Below are positions 8,521 through 17,414 of a DNA stretch of 64,000 bases, one piece after another (within the stretch, counting starts at the first letter, position 1; every line of letters begins with the position of its first letter). The stretch covers positions 1 through 64,000 of IMG/VR virus record IMGVR_UViG_3300027782_004732; one strand, written 5' to 3'. The notes beneath the pieces were generated by a model that did no database searches, was not told the DNA's origin, and saw only the letters and a program-made list of their open reading frames with translations. Made by a program: the position numbers and the translations under genes. The DNA is from a virus.

Positions 8521-9270
8521 TTAATCAGTTTTCATTTTACTTTGAATGAAAATATACAACTTTTTAAATCTTTTCATTGAGCTGCGAATTTCCTTTGTAC
8601 TTAAATTTGTCATTTCTCTTAACGACAAAAGAATGACATTTTTATTAAATTTATTATTATCAGCCCCTGAAAAGATTGATTCGTAGTTATCAAATAAGTC
8701 AATTAGAGCGTACCCCAACTTTCTTTCATTATCGTTCAAATTTTCACCTTCAATAAAATCTTTTAATTCTTTAAGGTATTCAGTGATTATAATACTAGTA
8801 TCAACTTGGTCTTCATCAATACGATACATCATATCGGGTCTTTCTTCAATACTTTCTGACATATCTTCATAAGATACCTTTCTGTTAATCTCTTTTTGGT
8901 CTTTTATTATTTGACCCATTAAATAATTTTTACAGATAGTACCAAAATAAGAATATGCTTTCTTTTCTTTTGAAGGTTTAAATTTATCAACCTTTGTCAT
9001 TAAAAATGAATGAGTATCACAATGGATTTCGGTAAAATCCATATCTTTACGATATAATTTGTATCGTCTAATAATAGATGATATCATCTTATCTAAAGGA
9101 CCTCTTAAGAATTCGTTATATATTTTGTTCTTCTCTTCTGAAGTTTCAGCCAATAAAAAATTTCTTACTGCGGTCTCTTCTCTAACATCAAAATAATTTA
9201 CATTTACCGTTTTCCTACCCCTTTTTTTAGATAAAACATCTTCTGTTGTTGCAGATAGAGTTTCTTGCAT
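8521..9270 (-). CDS. Late RNA polymerase sigma factor, gp55-like, 249 aa
   Basis: Residues about 60-125 carry a sigma-70 region 2 pattern (DKMISSIIRRYKLYRKDMD, then DKFKPSKEKKAYSYFGTICK and NYLMGQIIKD), very close to the core of T4 gp55 and relatives. The N-terminus has a basic KKRGRK stretch. The C-terminus (SLREMTNLSTKEIRSSMKRF) resembles a region-4-like helix-turn-helix. T4 gp55 directs host RNA polymerase to late promoters with a minimal -10 box. The protein is longer than T4 gp55, which is about 185 residues. It lies next to a late operon and is the likely reader of the TATTTAT boxes listed here. Confidence 0.8.
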   Translation of the reverse strand: MQETLSATTEDVLSKKRGRKTVNVNYFDVREETAVRNFLLAETSEEKNKIYNEFLRGPLDKMISSIIRRYKLYRKDMDFTEIHCDTHSFLMTKVDKFKPSKEKKAYSYFGTICKNYLMGQIIKDQKEINRKVSYEDMSESIEERPDMMYRIDEDQVDTSIIITEYLKELKDFIEGENLNDNERKLGYALIDLFDNYESIFSGADNNKFNKNVILLSLREMTNLSTKEIRSSMKRFKKLYIFIQSKMKTD

Positions 9271-10076
9271 TATCCATTGTCTGATTGATATTTTATGACT
9301 CTATCGTCAACAAAGAAAAATTCTTTTTTTGCGGTCTGAACCCAAAACTTAACTTCGTCTTCTAACATTTTGTTTTCACCAAATTTATAATTCCAAAAAA
9401 TAGAACCTTCTCTCATGTTGGTGTGTTTATACCCAAGTTTAGGTATTGTCATAATTGACACAGAATTGTAAGTTAATCTTAACAAAAACTCATAGACAAA
9501 AGTTAATTTGATTGAAGGTTTAAATCCTCCAAAATCTTCAATAACTTGTTTTTTAATAACCGCACCAGCAGTTTGGAAGTTTTGATAATCTTGTAAAGTT
9601 TCATTAGTTAAGAATCCCATTTCTTGACTAAAGTTTGCTGCAAATGTTGCCTCATTAGTAAATCCTGCAAATAAACCTTTTTCATCTGTTTCAACAACTA
9701 CAGGTAAAAATACTTGAGTTTCAGGAAATGAACCAATATATTTTTTAACATTTTTAAACCATATTGATGCATATTCATCATCAAATTCAAATAATGAAAT
9801 CCAAGTACCTTTGGCGTTTTTAACACCAAAATTAACTTGGTCTGCATAATTAGGTTCTTTGTCCCATAATAATTTTGTAACATTTAAGTCACCAAAATCA
9901 TATCCGTTTAAATGGTCAACTAATGATTCTTCAGTCGTATGTACAATTATTAATTCTTCAATATCAACAGTTTGTGATTTTATTGAAGTTATTGCCTTTT
10001 CAAAATAATCATTAAAATCTCTAGATTTAGATGATTTGATAGGTAGTATAATGGATAGTGATAATTTGTCGTTCAT
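9270..10076 (-). CDS. Family 2 glycosyltransferase, about 268 aa
   Basis: An upstream ATG at 10109 overlaps the previous gene. The ATG at 10076 (MNDKLSLSIILPIK) follows that stop by one base, and I choose it. The N-terminal SIILPIK strand, a long Rossmann-like half and the acidic triad LFEFDDEYAS match GT-A family 2 enzymes, where the DxD binds the metal-nucleotide sugar. The second half (TAGAVIKKQVIEDFGGF) fits the acceptor side. The donor and acceptor are unknown. It opens the large sugar cluster on its promoter-distal side. Confidence 0.75.
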   Translation of the reverse strand: MNDKLSLSIILPIKSSKSRDFNDYFEKAITSIKSQTVDIEELIIVHTTEESLVDHLNGYDFGDLNVTKLLWDKEPNYADQVNFGVKNAKGTWISLFEFDDEYASIWFKNVKKYIGSFPETQVFLPVVVETDEKGLFAGFTNEATFAANFSQEMGFLTNETLQDYQNFQTAGAVIKKQVIEDFGGFKPSIKLTFVYEFLLRLTYNSVSIMTIPKLGYKHTNMREGSIFWNYKFGENKMLEDEVKFWVQTAKKEFFFVDDRVIKYQSDNG

Positions 10077-10077
10077 A

Positions 10078-11130
10078 TTATTCTTCTGTTTTAGATATTT
10101 GTTGTTCAAATGATTCAGCTCTTACGTTTAAGTAATTTTCAAATAATGAAATTACGGTAGAGTCAAATTCTTGTTTATTTGTGTAGTTTTCAACCGTTGT
10201 TTTCATATTCTCATAAAGTTCGGTTTTGATGTTATCCTCTAACCAATTTTGAATGTAGTCAGCAATAAAATCACAAATTAAATTTTTATTTGTAATCCAA
10301 ACTCCGTTATCATCATTCATCCATTCAGGTTGAATATTTGGAACTTTACCAATAACAGGTACACCCGATACCATTGATTCTAATGGGAAGGTACCAAAAC
10401 CACTCTCATCATCAATCCAAACACTAACAAAACAATCTCTTAATGAGTTTGCAAATTCTTTTTCAGAAAGACCTCTTAAATCTCTAAATGTAAACCATCT
10501 GTATTGAGGGAATTTTAAATAGAATGTTTTAATTATATTAATTGTATCTGATTGGTCTTTAGTGTGAACCCCAATAATTGGCATTGGTGGAACATTTTTT
10601 GGGTAAAAACTATCTGTAATTAAAGGTTTGATAATATCAAAACTTGATTGTCTCATAACCGTTTCAACATACTCTTGTTGTTTTGTTGTTGTCGTTAAAC
10701 ATTTAAAGAAACCATATTGCGCCCAATTTTGACCAGGTTGTAAAGTTTCAACAATGTGATTATAGTTTTGAGTAAAAACTATTTTACCACAAGGTAAATT
10801 TTTAATTTGGTCCATTACGTACCCAAATAATTCAGGAACAATAATAAAATCTTCAGGGGCGATTTCTAAATTTTGACCTTCAATTGCTCTGTGAGGAATT
10901 GACATGTATTCTTCATCAAGCCAAGCAACAACGCCTGAGTATTCTTTTTTCTCGTGAAGAATTATAGGATTAAATCCTGCATCCAATAGCGTTTTTGCCA
11001 TTTGATAAATTAATCTAACAGATGCTTTTGCATTACCTTTAGTATCTTGAATAAGAAAATAAATTCTTGATTTCTTATCTTTAAGGTTTTGAATTGACTG
11101 TTTTACTTTTTCGTTTAACGATGTGTCCAT
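10078..11130 (-). CDS. Family 4-like (GT-B) glycosyltransferase, 350 aa
   Basis: The N-terminal Rossmann half begins SRIYFLIQDTKGNAKASVRL. The C-terminal half has the diagnostic GT-B donor-site region (DDESGFGTFPLESMVSGVPV, followed by IGKVPNIQPEW), including the Glu that contacts the nucleotide sugar. Family 4 enzymes are retaining transferases using UDP- or GDP-sugars. It is followed after a one-base gap by the family 2 gene, so both probably act on the same glycan. The sugar transferred cannot be read from sequence. Confidence 0.75.
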   Translation of the reverse strand: MDTSLNEKVKQSIQNLKDKKSRIYFLIQDTKGNAKASVRLIYQMAKTLLDAGFNPIILHEKKEYSGVVAWLDEEYMSIPHRAIEGQNLEIAPEDFIIVPELFGYVMDQIKNLPCGKIVFTQNYNHIVETLQPGQNWAQYGFFKCLTTTTKQQEYVETVMRQSSFDIIKPLITDSFYPKNVPPMPIIGVHTKDQSDTINIIKTFYLKFPQYRWFTFRDLRGLSEKEFANSLRDCFVSVWIDDESGFGTFPLESMVSGVPVIGKVPNIQPEWMNDDNGVWITNKNLICDFIADYIQNWLEDNIKTELYENMKTTVENYTNKQEFDSTVISLFENYLNVRAESFEQQISKTEE

Positions 11131-11131
11131 A

Positions 11132-11413
11132 TTAATAATGATTTATAAGTTTTTTGTTTAATAAGCTATTAAATGCTAATCTGAATGGTATACTTGTGTT
11201 TGAACTTGATTTCATTCCTAACTGCTCATCAATTTCTTCATGTTCAGTTAAAACGGTGTCCATTAACATTTTTACCATTTCAAATTTTATGATGTTAATC
11301 CTTGTTTCTGTGTTACCTGAAGTCTCGTCGTCAGGGTATTGGTCAGACATGTCCAAATATTCTTCAACCTTGTCTAAGTCAATATAGTAGTTTTCTCCTA
11401 ATACTTTAATCAT
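11132..11413 (-). CDS. Hypothetical protein, 93 aa
   Basis: This small acidic protein starts MIKVLGENYYIDLDKVEEYL and has a central helix (INIIKFEMVKMLMDTVLTEH) and a C-terminal helix (FRLAFNSLLNKKLINHY). It overlaps the upstream gene by 8 bases and precedes the GT-B gene by one base, so it is part of the operon. No catalytic motif is visible and no family is recognised. Its position between the nucleotide-metabolism and sugar genes gives no clear hint of role. Confidence 0.6.
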   Translation of the reverse strand: MIKVLGENYYIDLDKVEEYLDMSDQYPDDETSGNTETRINIIKFEMVKMLMDTVLTEHEEIDEQLGMKSSSNTSIPFRLAFNSLLNKKLINHY

Positions 11414-12002
11414 ATAGCTCTTTTATTTTTGTTTGTAATTCTTTTAATTTTGTTATTGAATATTCTGTTTTAATATCTTTGTTATACGATGTTTCATATT
11501 TAATAACAATTTTTCCATTCGGATGATTTAATAATAAGTTAGGATTTGCCGTAAGTAAAATGTCTATTGAGTCCCACATAGAATTAATTGTTGGTTCACT
11601 ATAAAATTTAACTGATTCAACAAGACATCCAAACTTTGATATAAAAAACAACGAGGCTGGTTTTGATTTACCTATCTCATCAGAAACTATCGTAATATCA
11701 TGATTATCTCTCATGTCTAAATAAAAGTCATTAAAATCCATCATACTTGAAGTTTCTACTGAACCTGCATGGCCAAAAATCTCCATGGTGTGCTCTTTGT
11801 ATAAAAAATTGTAAAGTTCGTCCTCATCTTTAAATTTAAGATGTTTTGAAATATCCAAAGTTGTTAAATCAGAAATTACTTCGTATTCAGATTTTTCTTC
11901 ATCTTCTTTGAATGGATTTTCTAAATACCATTTTTCATACTCTTGTTGTATTTTTTTCAAGGTATCACGTAATACTCCATTTAATTCTATTGCAATTCTC
12001 AT
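11406..12002 (-). CDS. HAD-like protein lacking catalytic aspartates, 198 aa
   Basis: The N-terminus MRIAIELNGVLRDT aligns by eye with the DxDGVLRDT loop of HAD-family phosphatases and 5'-nucleotidases. Both catalytic aspartates are replaced, giving E-L-N-G. A later stretch (ITIVSDEIGKSKPASLFFIS) matches the motif II/III region, including a Lys. It is therefore probably a HAD fold without the usual phosphotransfer chemistry, perhaps a binding or regulatory protein. It overlaps phoH by 4 bases (ATGA), so the two are coupled. Active HAD phosphatases with DxDG are common phage nucleotide-salvage enzymes. Confidence 0.6.
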   Translation of the reverse strand: MRIAIELNGVLRDTLKKIQQEYEKWYLENPFKEDEEKSEYEVISDLTTLDISKHLKFKDEDELYNFLYKEHTMEIFGHAGSVETSSMMDFNDFYLDMRDNHDITIVSDEIGKSKPASLFFISKFGCLVESVKFYSEPTINSMWDSIDILLTANPNLLLNHPNGKIVIKYETSYNKDIKTEYSITKLKELQTKIKELYD

Positions 12003-12748
12003 TCCGTTTCGTTATCGTATTTTTGTAATATCTTAGTAATTAAAGGGTTTCTAACAATATCATTTTTGTCTTTAAACTCAAAAGTTGAAATATATTTGTC
12101 ATCTCTAAATTTTTCAATTGCATCCCACAATCCACTATGAGTTTTGTTTTTATATCGGTCCGATTGTTCTACATCACCCGATATAAAAAATTTACTGTTG
12201 AATCCAATCCTTGTCAATAGAAGTTTCATTTGACTTGGAGTTGCATTTTGACCTTCTTCAAAAATTAAAATTGAATTATCAATATTCATACCTCTCATAA
12301 ATGCCAAAGCAAATACTTCAACAATTTCTAATTCTTTTAATTTTTCTCTTGTTTCTTTTCCAATTATTTTATTTAACAAATAATATGATGGGAAAATATA
12401 AGGGTCTAATTTTTCTTCTACATTACCAGGTAAACTACCTAATTTTTCTTCAGCCTCAACCGCAGGTCTTACAATAATAATTTTTTCATATGGAGTGGTT
12501 GGGTCTGAAAGTAAGTCAATTGCCGCTTTCATGGTAATATAACTTTTACCTACACCAGCTGGTCCTGAACATATCGTAACTTCACTTGAAGTTAAAGTAT
12601 CGTAGTATCTTTTTTGCGTTTGAGTTAGAAATTTTTCTTTGGTTTTCTTTTTTAGAATTGAACAAATTATTTCTTTTTTTGTTTTATTATGACCCTCTTC
12701 CATTGAAGGGGTTGGTACTGGTGATTTTTTTGGTCTTGTATTACCCAT
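11999..12748 (-). CDS. phoH: PhoH-like ATPase
   Basis: Walker A is GPAGVGKS at residues 62-69. The family signature LGSLPGNVEEKLDPY follows near 103-117. The Walker B region reads ILIFEEGQN near 160, with EEGQN in place of the usual DEAQN. FISGDVEQSD is the sensor stretch. PhoH proteins are superfamily 1-like ATPases very common in marine phages; a role in RNA or phosphate metabolism has been suggested but not settled. The first 45 residues are a basic, low-complexity extension. It sits in the leftward operon between DUF6165 and the HAD-like gene. Confidence 0.92.
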   Translation of the reverse strand: MGNTRPKKSPVPTPSMEEGHNKTKKEIICSILKKKTKEKFLTQTQKRYYDTLTSSEVTICSGPAGVGKSYITMKAAIDLLSDPTTPYEKIIIVRPAVEAEEKLGSLPGNVEEKLDPYIFPSYYLLNKIIGKETREKLKELEIVEVFALAFMRGMNIDNSILIFEEGQNATPSQMKLLLTRIGFNSKFFISGDVEQSDRYKNKTHSGLWDAIEKFRDDKYISTFEFKDKNDIVRNPLITKILQKYDNETE

Positions 12749-12767
12749 TTATTTTTTATTTTTAGTT

Positions 12768-13151
12768 TTATTGATAATTTACATAATCTTTTTGTTCTCT
12801 AACGTCAGAGTTAGTAAGAGTATTAATTTTATCTTTTAGTTCAAATCTTTTGTCATTAGTAAAATACACACTTCTTGATAGTTCAATAAAATTATTGTCA
12901 AAGTTTTTTTTACTTTCAATGACTCTTAAATTATCCTCAATGTCCCAAAGTTTTGAATTAGTCTCTACTAATTCATGATATAGTTTTAATACTTCCTCAT
13001 CGTTTAAAAAAACGGATGAAAAATTATATAACAATTCAAATTCATTATTAACATAGTTTAATTTATCTATGTTAGTTATTTTTGTTTTTTTAACGTGTAA
13101 TATTGATAATTTATCAATTAATTCACCAATGCTAATAGGTACTGTAATCAA
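12768..13151 (-). CDS. DUF6165 family protein, 127 aa
   Basis: The sequence follows the DUF6165 pattern I recall: ITVPISIGELIDKLSILHVK at the start, LWDIEDNLRVIESKKNFD in the middle, then FIELSRSVYFTNDKRFELK. Proteins of this family are found in bacterial surface polysaccharide clusters and in phages with sugar genes, but their activity is unknown. It lies directly between the GDP-mannose-epimerase-like gene and phoH, in keeping with a link to nucleotide-sugar or glycan assembly. Confidence 0.7.
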   Translation of the reverse strand: MITVPISIGELIDKLSILHVKKTKITNIDKLNYVNNEFELLYNFSSVFLNDEEVLKLYHELVETNSKLWDIEDNLRVIESKKNFDNNFIELSRSVYFTNDKRFELKDKINTLTNSDVREQKDYVNYQ

Positions 13152-13153
13152 TT

Positions 13154-14269
13154 TTATTTTATTTTAGTTCTGTTTATTGAATTTTCATTCGCATCTCTAC
13201 GATAAACGGTTTTACCATTATCTGGACTTTCATAAATCCATACAGTTTTTTGTTCTTTATCGTCTACTTGAGCTTTAATCCATTGATATGTTTTTTTCAA
13301 TCCAATAGATAATGGTTGACTAACTTCCCAACCAACTTTTTCTTTGTATAATTTGTTATCAGAATTTCTACCTTTAACACCCAACGGGCATTTAAATCCG
13401 TATTTACTAATAAATTCTTCACCTTCAATATTTTTGATGGTTAAATCTTTAGTTGAAATTGCAATTGCCATTCCAGCCAATTGGTTAATGGTTACCATTT
13501 CTTCTGACCCAATATTAACTGGCCCTGTAAAATCGCTCTCCATTAATCTTAAAACAGCCTCTACGCACTCATCAACATATAAAAATGAACGTGTTTGTTT
13601 ACCATTACCCCAAACCTCAATAATATCACCATCTTTAGCTTCTGCTACTTTTCTACACATAGCTGCTGGTGACTTTTCTCTACCACCAATCCAAGTTCCT
13701 TGTGGTCCAAAAATGTTATGAAATCTTGCAATTCTAACATTTAATCCATAATTTCTATGGTAAGCCAAAAATACTCTTTCCGAGAATAATTTTTCCCATC
13801 CATACTCAGAATCAGGATTTGCAGGATATGCAGAACTCTCTTCACAATTTGGATTATTTGGGTCTAATTGGTTGTGTTCAGGATACATACAAGCGGATGA
13901 TGAGTAGAAAACTTTTTTAACTTTTTTCTTAACGCACTCTCTTGATACGTTTAAATTAATTGTTGCAGAATTATGCATTAAATTTGCGTCGTTCTCACCT
14001 GTAAAGATGTATAACGCTCCACCCATATCTGCAGCCAATTGATATACTTCATCAACACCTTCTTCAATGACAGTATCAACTACTTTAGGGTCAGTTAAAT
14101 CACCTAATATAAATTCATCACAAATTTCACTATGGAAAAAATATTCGTGTTTTTTAATGTCACATATTCTTACGTGATTACCTTCTTCTTTTAATCTTTT
14201 TGCTAAATGACCACCGATAAAGCCACCGCCACCTAATACTACAATTTTCTTACCTGTCTTTTGATTCAT
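13154..14269 (-). CDS. GDP-mannose 3,5-epimerase-like SDR enzyme
   Basis: The nucleotide-binding loop GGGGFIGG is at residues 13-20. The protein follows the plant GDP-mannose 3,5-epimerase closely by eye: ADMGGA, SSSACMYPE (catalytic Cys), YGWEKL (YxxxK), RFHNIFGPQGTWIGGREKSP (second catalytic Lys), TRSFLYVDECVEAVLRLM and GVKGRNSDN. That enzyme converts GDP-D-mannose to GDP-L-galactose and GDP-L-gulose. All the residues I would expect for catalysis are present. GDP-L-galactose is an analogue of GDP-L-fucose and could feed the GT10, GT11 and GT23-like transferases nearby. Another GDP-hexose epimerase activity remains possible. Confidence 0.82.
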   Translation of the reverse strand: MNQKTGKKIVVLGGGGFIGGHLAKRLKEEGNHVRICDIKKHEYFFHSEICDEFILGDLTDPKVVDTVIEEGVDEVYQLAADMGGALYIFTGENDANLMHNSATINLNVSRECVKKKVKKVFYSSSACMYPEHNQLDPNNPNCEESSAYPANPDSEYGWEKLFSERVFLAYHRNYGLNVRIARFHNIFGPQGTWIGGREKSPAAMCRKVAEAKDGDIIEVWGNGKQTRSFLYVDECVEAVLRLMESDFTGPVNIGSEEMVTINQLAGMAIAISTKDLTIKNIEGEEFISKYGFKCPLGVKGRNSDNKLYKEKVGWEVSQPLSIGLKKTYQWIKAQVDDKEQKTVWIYESPDNGKTVYRRDANENSINRTKIK

Positions 14270-14885
14270 GTGCTACTTTGTATTCTATGTTAAGTTTATT
14301 AAAAATTTCATCACAACTAATATTATCTGATGACCATTTATCTAATTCTGATTTTTCAAAATATTCTTCATTAACCCACCAATCTTCAAATGGATGGTTT
14401 TTATATAGTTCGTGTGACACATCAGCACAAAGTAGACGATAACCTTTTGATTTTAAAAGTTCTCTTTGTGGTACCCTTTCTTGTTCGTGAAAATGATTAC
14501 CAATATAAGCGTCATGCTCAATTGTGATTATTTTAAATGAATAATTTGTGTCAATAATTTTTTGAAGTAATTTGAATCTATCTCCACATTCTTCCATATC
14601 TAAAGTTAAATAATCAATTACTTTATCTGAGTAATAATCTTTAAGTAAATCATTGTAATCTTGATTTAAACAATCTTTTTGAAGAAATTTGCAATTCCTT
14701 ACTTTCCATTCTTCGCTGAAGTCTTTAATATCCAAAGATATACCGTCCCATCCGTTTAGTTCTAACAAATAAGTGTTATTAATTTTTTTAGGTAAAGAAC
14801 ATCCTAAATCTAAAAATGTTCCTGGTTTACCGTTCATTAAGTTGTGGACAAATAAGTCTTGTCCTGATTGTGAATATGATTCCAT
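14250..14885 (-). CDS. FkbM-like SAM methyltransferase, 211 aa
   Basis: The opening YSQSGQDLFVHNLMNGKPGT and the SAM-binding loop FLDLGCSLP, followed by NTYLLELNGWDGISLDI, match FkbM-type methyltransferases. LTLDMEECG corresponds to the second conserved acidic stretch. Such enzymes O-methylate sugar hydroxyls and often cap glycans. It overlaps the epimerase gene by 20 bases, indicating tight coupling. It differs in sequence from the two other FkbM-like genes in the cluster, so each probably methylates a different position. Confidence 0.78.
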   Translation of the reverse strand: MESYSQSGQDLFVHNLMNGKPGTFLDLGCSLPKKINNTYLLELNGWDGISLDIKDFSEEWKVRNCKFLQKDCLNQDYNDLLKDYYSDKVIDYLTLDMEECGDRFKLLQKIIDTNYSFKIITIEHDAYIGNHFHEQERVPQRELLKSKGYRLLCADVSHELYKNHPFEDWWVNEEYFEKSELDKWSSDNISCDEIFNKLNIEYKVAHESKDR

Positions 14886-14897
14886 AATTTTTTTTTA

Positions 14898-15764
14898 TTA
14901 AAATAGTTGAGCATTGTCTTTAAATAAATAACAATTATCAAAAGACTTTTTTATTATTGGTATATAAGTTGTTGGATTTCCAGGATATAAAATTGTTTTA
15001 TATGAATCTCTACCAATTAAAGACAAACAATACATTTGTATTAGATATTCCTGTTTAGTTATGTTGTAAGTTGAAATGAATTTATCGTCTCTTATGTCTT
15101 TTAATTCATTGTGAAACCCTATCAAATTATTAGACATTGGTATTTGTGTTATAGTTTTAAACTTAAGGTTTGAACTTTTAAAATCGTTTAAAACTCTATA
15201 ATCATCAGTTTGTATTAATATTTCTTTACCATCTAAATTAAGTGTGTTTAAAATACCTATGTAAGCACTTGTGTCTGGTATTCTTGATTCACCAGACTTG
15301 TCAGTACTTCTTGCCCACACAAATACAGTATTATTTATATCAATATTGTTTGAATACATTAAATTGTTATAATAACTAACAATACTTTCTTTTGGGGTAA
15401 AAAACTTATCAATAACTTGATTGGTTATGTTAAAGTTAAGATGTTTAACATCATCAATACCAAGACCAAAAGCACTGGTAATTAAGTATTGTTCAAAATA
15501 ACTTTTATCTTTGTCTGATATGTTTGAGTAATCAATTTGATTATTATTTTTTTCAAAAAATAAATCAAACGCCTCTTCTCCATTATATTCGTCTAATATT
15601 AATTCTACTGACTCTACTTTATATCCGTTTAATTCTAACAACGCAATTTTACGAATAACCCAAACCAAATTTGCATATAACCCAGCATCTCTTTTAAACT
15701 GATATGACTTAGTTTCTTGATTATAACTTTCGTAGTTTAAACTTAAAATGTTAGATAATTTCAT
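14898..15764 (-). CDS. GT23/NodZ-like fucosyltransferase-fold protein, 288 aa
   Basis: The stretch VFVWARSTDKSGESRIPDTS near residue 145 resembles the HxRRTDK donor-binding motif of alpha-1,6-fucosyltransferases (FUT8, NodZ), with W-A-R-S-T-D-K here. It is followed by EILIQTDDYRVLNDF, matching their xATDD strand. These are GDP-fucose-dependent GT-B enzymes. The match is short and the first His is absent, so this is a fold-level assignment. It lies with GT10 and GT11 genes and the GDP-mannose epimerase, which supports a GDP-fucose or GDP-L-galactose donor. Confidence 0.55.
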   Translation of the reverse strand: MKLSNILSLNYESYNQETKSYQFKRDAGLYANLVWVIRKIALLELNGYKVESVELILDEYNGEEAFDLFFEKNNNQIDYSNISDKDKSYFEQYLITSAFGLGIDDVKHLNFNITNQVIDKFFTPKESIVSYYNNLMYSNNIDINNTVFVWARSTDKSGESRIPDTSAYIGILNTLNLDGKEILIQTDDYRVLNDFKSSNLKFKTITQIPMSNNLIGFHNELKDIRDDKFISTYNITKQEYLIQMYCLSLIGRDSYKTILYPGNPTTYIPIIKKSFDNCYLFKDNAQLF

Positions 15765-16575
15765 TATTAATTGATTTTATAATTTTGTTTACACCTTCTT
15801 TTAGAGATATTTTTGGTTTCCAAAATTCAAGAATATATGGGTCTGGTTCATTTTTCTTATTTAATTGAACACTATCAATTTCTGTTGATGGGGTAATTTT
15901 ACATGTTATTGTTTCTTGTATAATTTCAGCAATTTCCAAAATTGTACTCCATTCAAAACTGGTAATATGTAAATTTTTATCTCTGTCAATTTTATTATAT
16001 TTTTCAGATAAAATCATAAGTGCGTTTGAACAATCTTCAGCATGAAGAAATTGTCTTTCTTCTTTACCATCCGTCATCATTGTAATCTCACCTTCTTTCG
16101 CCTTTAAAATAAAATCGGTGATTACATGAGACTTTTCTAAATCGTGTTCAACACCATAAACATTCCAAAATTTAACAGTTAATCCATTTAAAGCTTTTGA
16201 ATATACTTCACCAATTGATTTACAAACACCATATGGGGAGTATGACATATTAGCCATTTGAGATGATGCAAAAATAAATGGTTTATTGTATTTTTTAATT
16301 GTTTCAAATGTGAATAAAGTTAACCTTACGTTGTTGTCAATGAATTCATATGTGTGTTGATATTTTTTTAAATATCTTGAACCACCGACATCAAATGCTA
16401 AAAACATTACAAAATCGGTGTCCTTGATATATTCTTCTAACACACCTTGAATTCTTAAATCTTTATTTTTATCTGACGCGATATCAAATTCTACAACCTC
16501 ATGTCCTTTATCTTTTAGGAAAATACATAATTCGTGTCCAACTTGACCATCAGAACCTAATACCAAATACTTCAT
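15751..16575 (-). CDS. NAD-dependent sugar epimerase/dehydratase, 274 aa
   Basis: A frame beginning at 16605 overlaps the previous gene; the ATG at 16575 shares bases with its stop (TAATG) and begins MKYLVLGSDGQVGHEL, so I use it. GSDGQVG is the NAD(P) loop, and YGVCK in ASSQMANMSYSPYGVCKS is the YxxxK catalytic pair. RQFLHAEDCSNALMIL fits the extended-SDR substrate region. It probably makes a nucleotide-activated deoxy- or epimerised sugar for the cluster. The exact reaction cannot be assigned; RmlD- and GalE-like enzymes are both possible. Confidence 0.75.
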   Translation of the reverse strand: MKYLVLGSDGQVGHELCIFLKDKGHEVVEFDIASDKNKDLRIQGVLEEYIKDTDFVMFLAFDVGGSRYLKKYQHTYEFIDNNVRLTLFTFETIKKYNKPFIFASSQMANMSYSPYGVCKSIGEVYSKALNGLTVKFWNVYGVEHDLEKSHVITDFILKAKEGEITMMTDGKEERQFLHAEDCSNALMILSEKYNKIDRDKNLHITSFEWSTILEIAEIIQETITCKITPSTEIDSVQLNKKNEPDPYILEFWKPKISLKEGVNKIIKSINNEII

Positions 16576-17411
16576 TAAAATAAGTTTTTTAAATAATTCT
16601 CCCACATATAATCTTCAGATGTGCCCATTTCCATTGCAATTTTAAAATTTCTTTCAATTGCAGGTAACATAGATTGATATTTTTCAGGAGTTAATGTTGA
16701 CAAATCTGGGTCATCTTCCAAGAAAATAACACCAGCAGGGTCAAAATACTTTTCAACAACTTTTCTTGAACCCCAATAAACAGGTACGGTTCCCATTACA
16801 AAATTGTCAGTTAATTTTTCGGTAAAATAAGTGTCTGAATTATCATTTTCAATTGATACTGAGAACATATAATCTCTTAATCCGTCTTCTTTATCTGTTA
16901 ATTGATTTGGTCTTCCTGAACCAAATAAATCAACTTTATCTTTTAATTTTTCTACCCAATCTAATCTGTTTTGGTGACCACGTAACCAACCTTTAGTTGA
17001 AGCAATCATACTAACCAATTTAGTTTTTGGGTGAATTGTTCTGTTTTGAGGCCAAATCCATGGAGCAGCATTTGAAATTGTATACGTAAATGGAGCACCT
17101 AATTCAAGTAGACTGTCCATACAAGTGAAAATACATTTGTAATGCTCTCTTGTCATTTCCAAGTTGTCAACAAGATATTTGATAGTACCCTCATTCATTT
17201 GAGGTGATTCTAACAACCATCCAATTTTTTCTCTTGACGGGTCATTAAATCCCAAATCTTTGATGTAATTATCAACATAAACACTCACGGTGTGAGGGTC
17301 TTGTGTATCTCTTGATAGCCATTGAATATACTTTGGCATGTTTCGGTTAGATGAACAATCGTAATCGCCCCACCAGTCTGAAACTTTTCTAATTTTTACT
17401 TTTTCACTCAT
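16575..17411 (-). CDS. GT10 alpha-1,3/4-fucosyltransferase-like enzyme, 278 aa
   Basis: The signature of family 10 is clear: DYMFSVSIENDNSDTYFTEK, then LTDNFVMGTVPVYWGSRKV (residues about 180-217). These residues bind GDP-fucose in known members. The N-terminal half (KIGWLLESPQMNEG) is the acceptor-side domain. Family 10 enzymes make Lewis-type fucosylated structures in bacteria, phage-like elements and animals. It starts three bases after the GT11 gene's stop, so two different fucosyltransferase families are cotranscribed. Confidence 0.85.
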   Translation of the reverse strand: MSEKVKIRKVSDWWGDYDCSSNRNMPKYIQWLSRDTQDPHTVSVYVDNYIKDLGFNDPSREKIGWLLESPQMNEGTIKYLVDNLEMTREHYKCIFTCMDSLLELGAPFTYTISNAAPWIWPQNRTIHPKTKLVSMIASTKGWLRGHQNRLDWVEKLKDKVDLFGSGRPNQLTDKEDGLRDYMFSVSIENDNSDTYFTEKLTDNFVMGTVPVYWGSRKVVEKYFDPAGVIFLEDDPDLSTLTPEKYQSMLPAIERNFKIAMEMGTSEDYMWENYLKNLF

Positions 17412-17414
17412 AGT

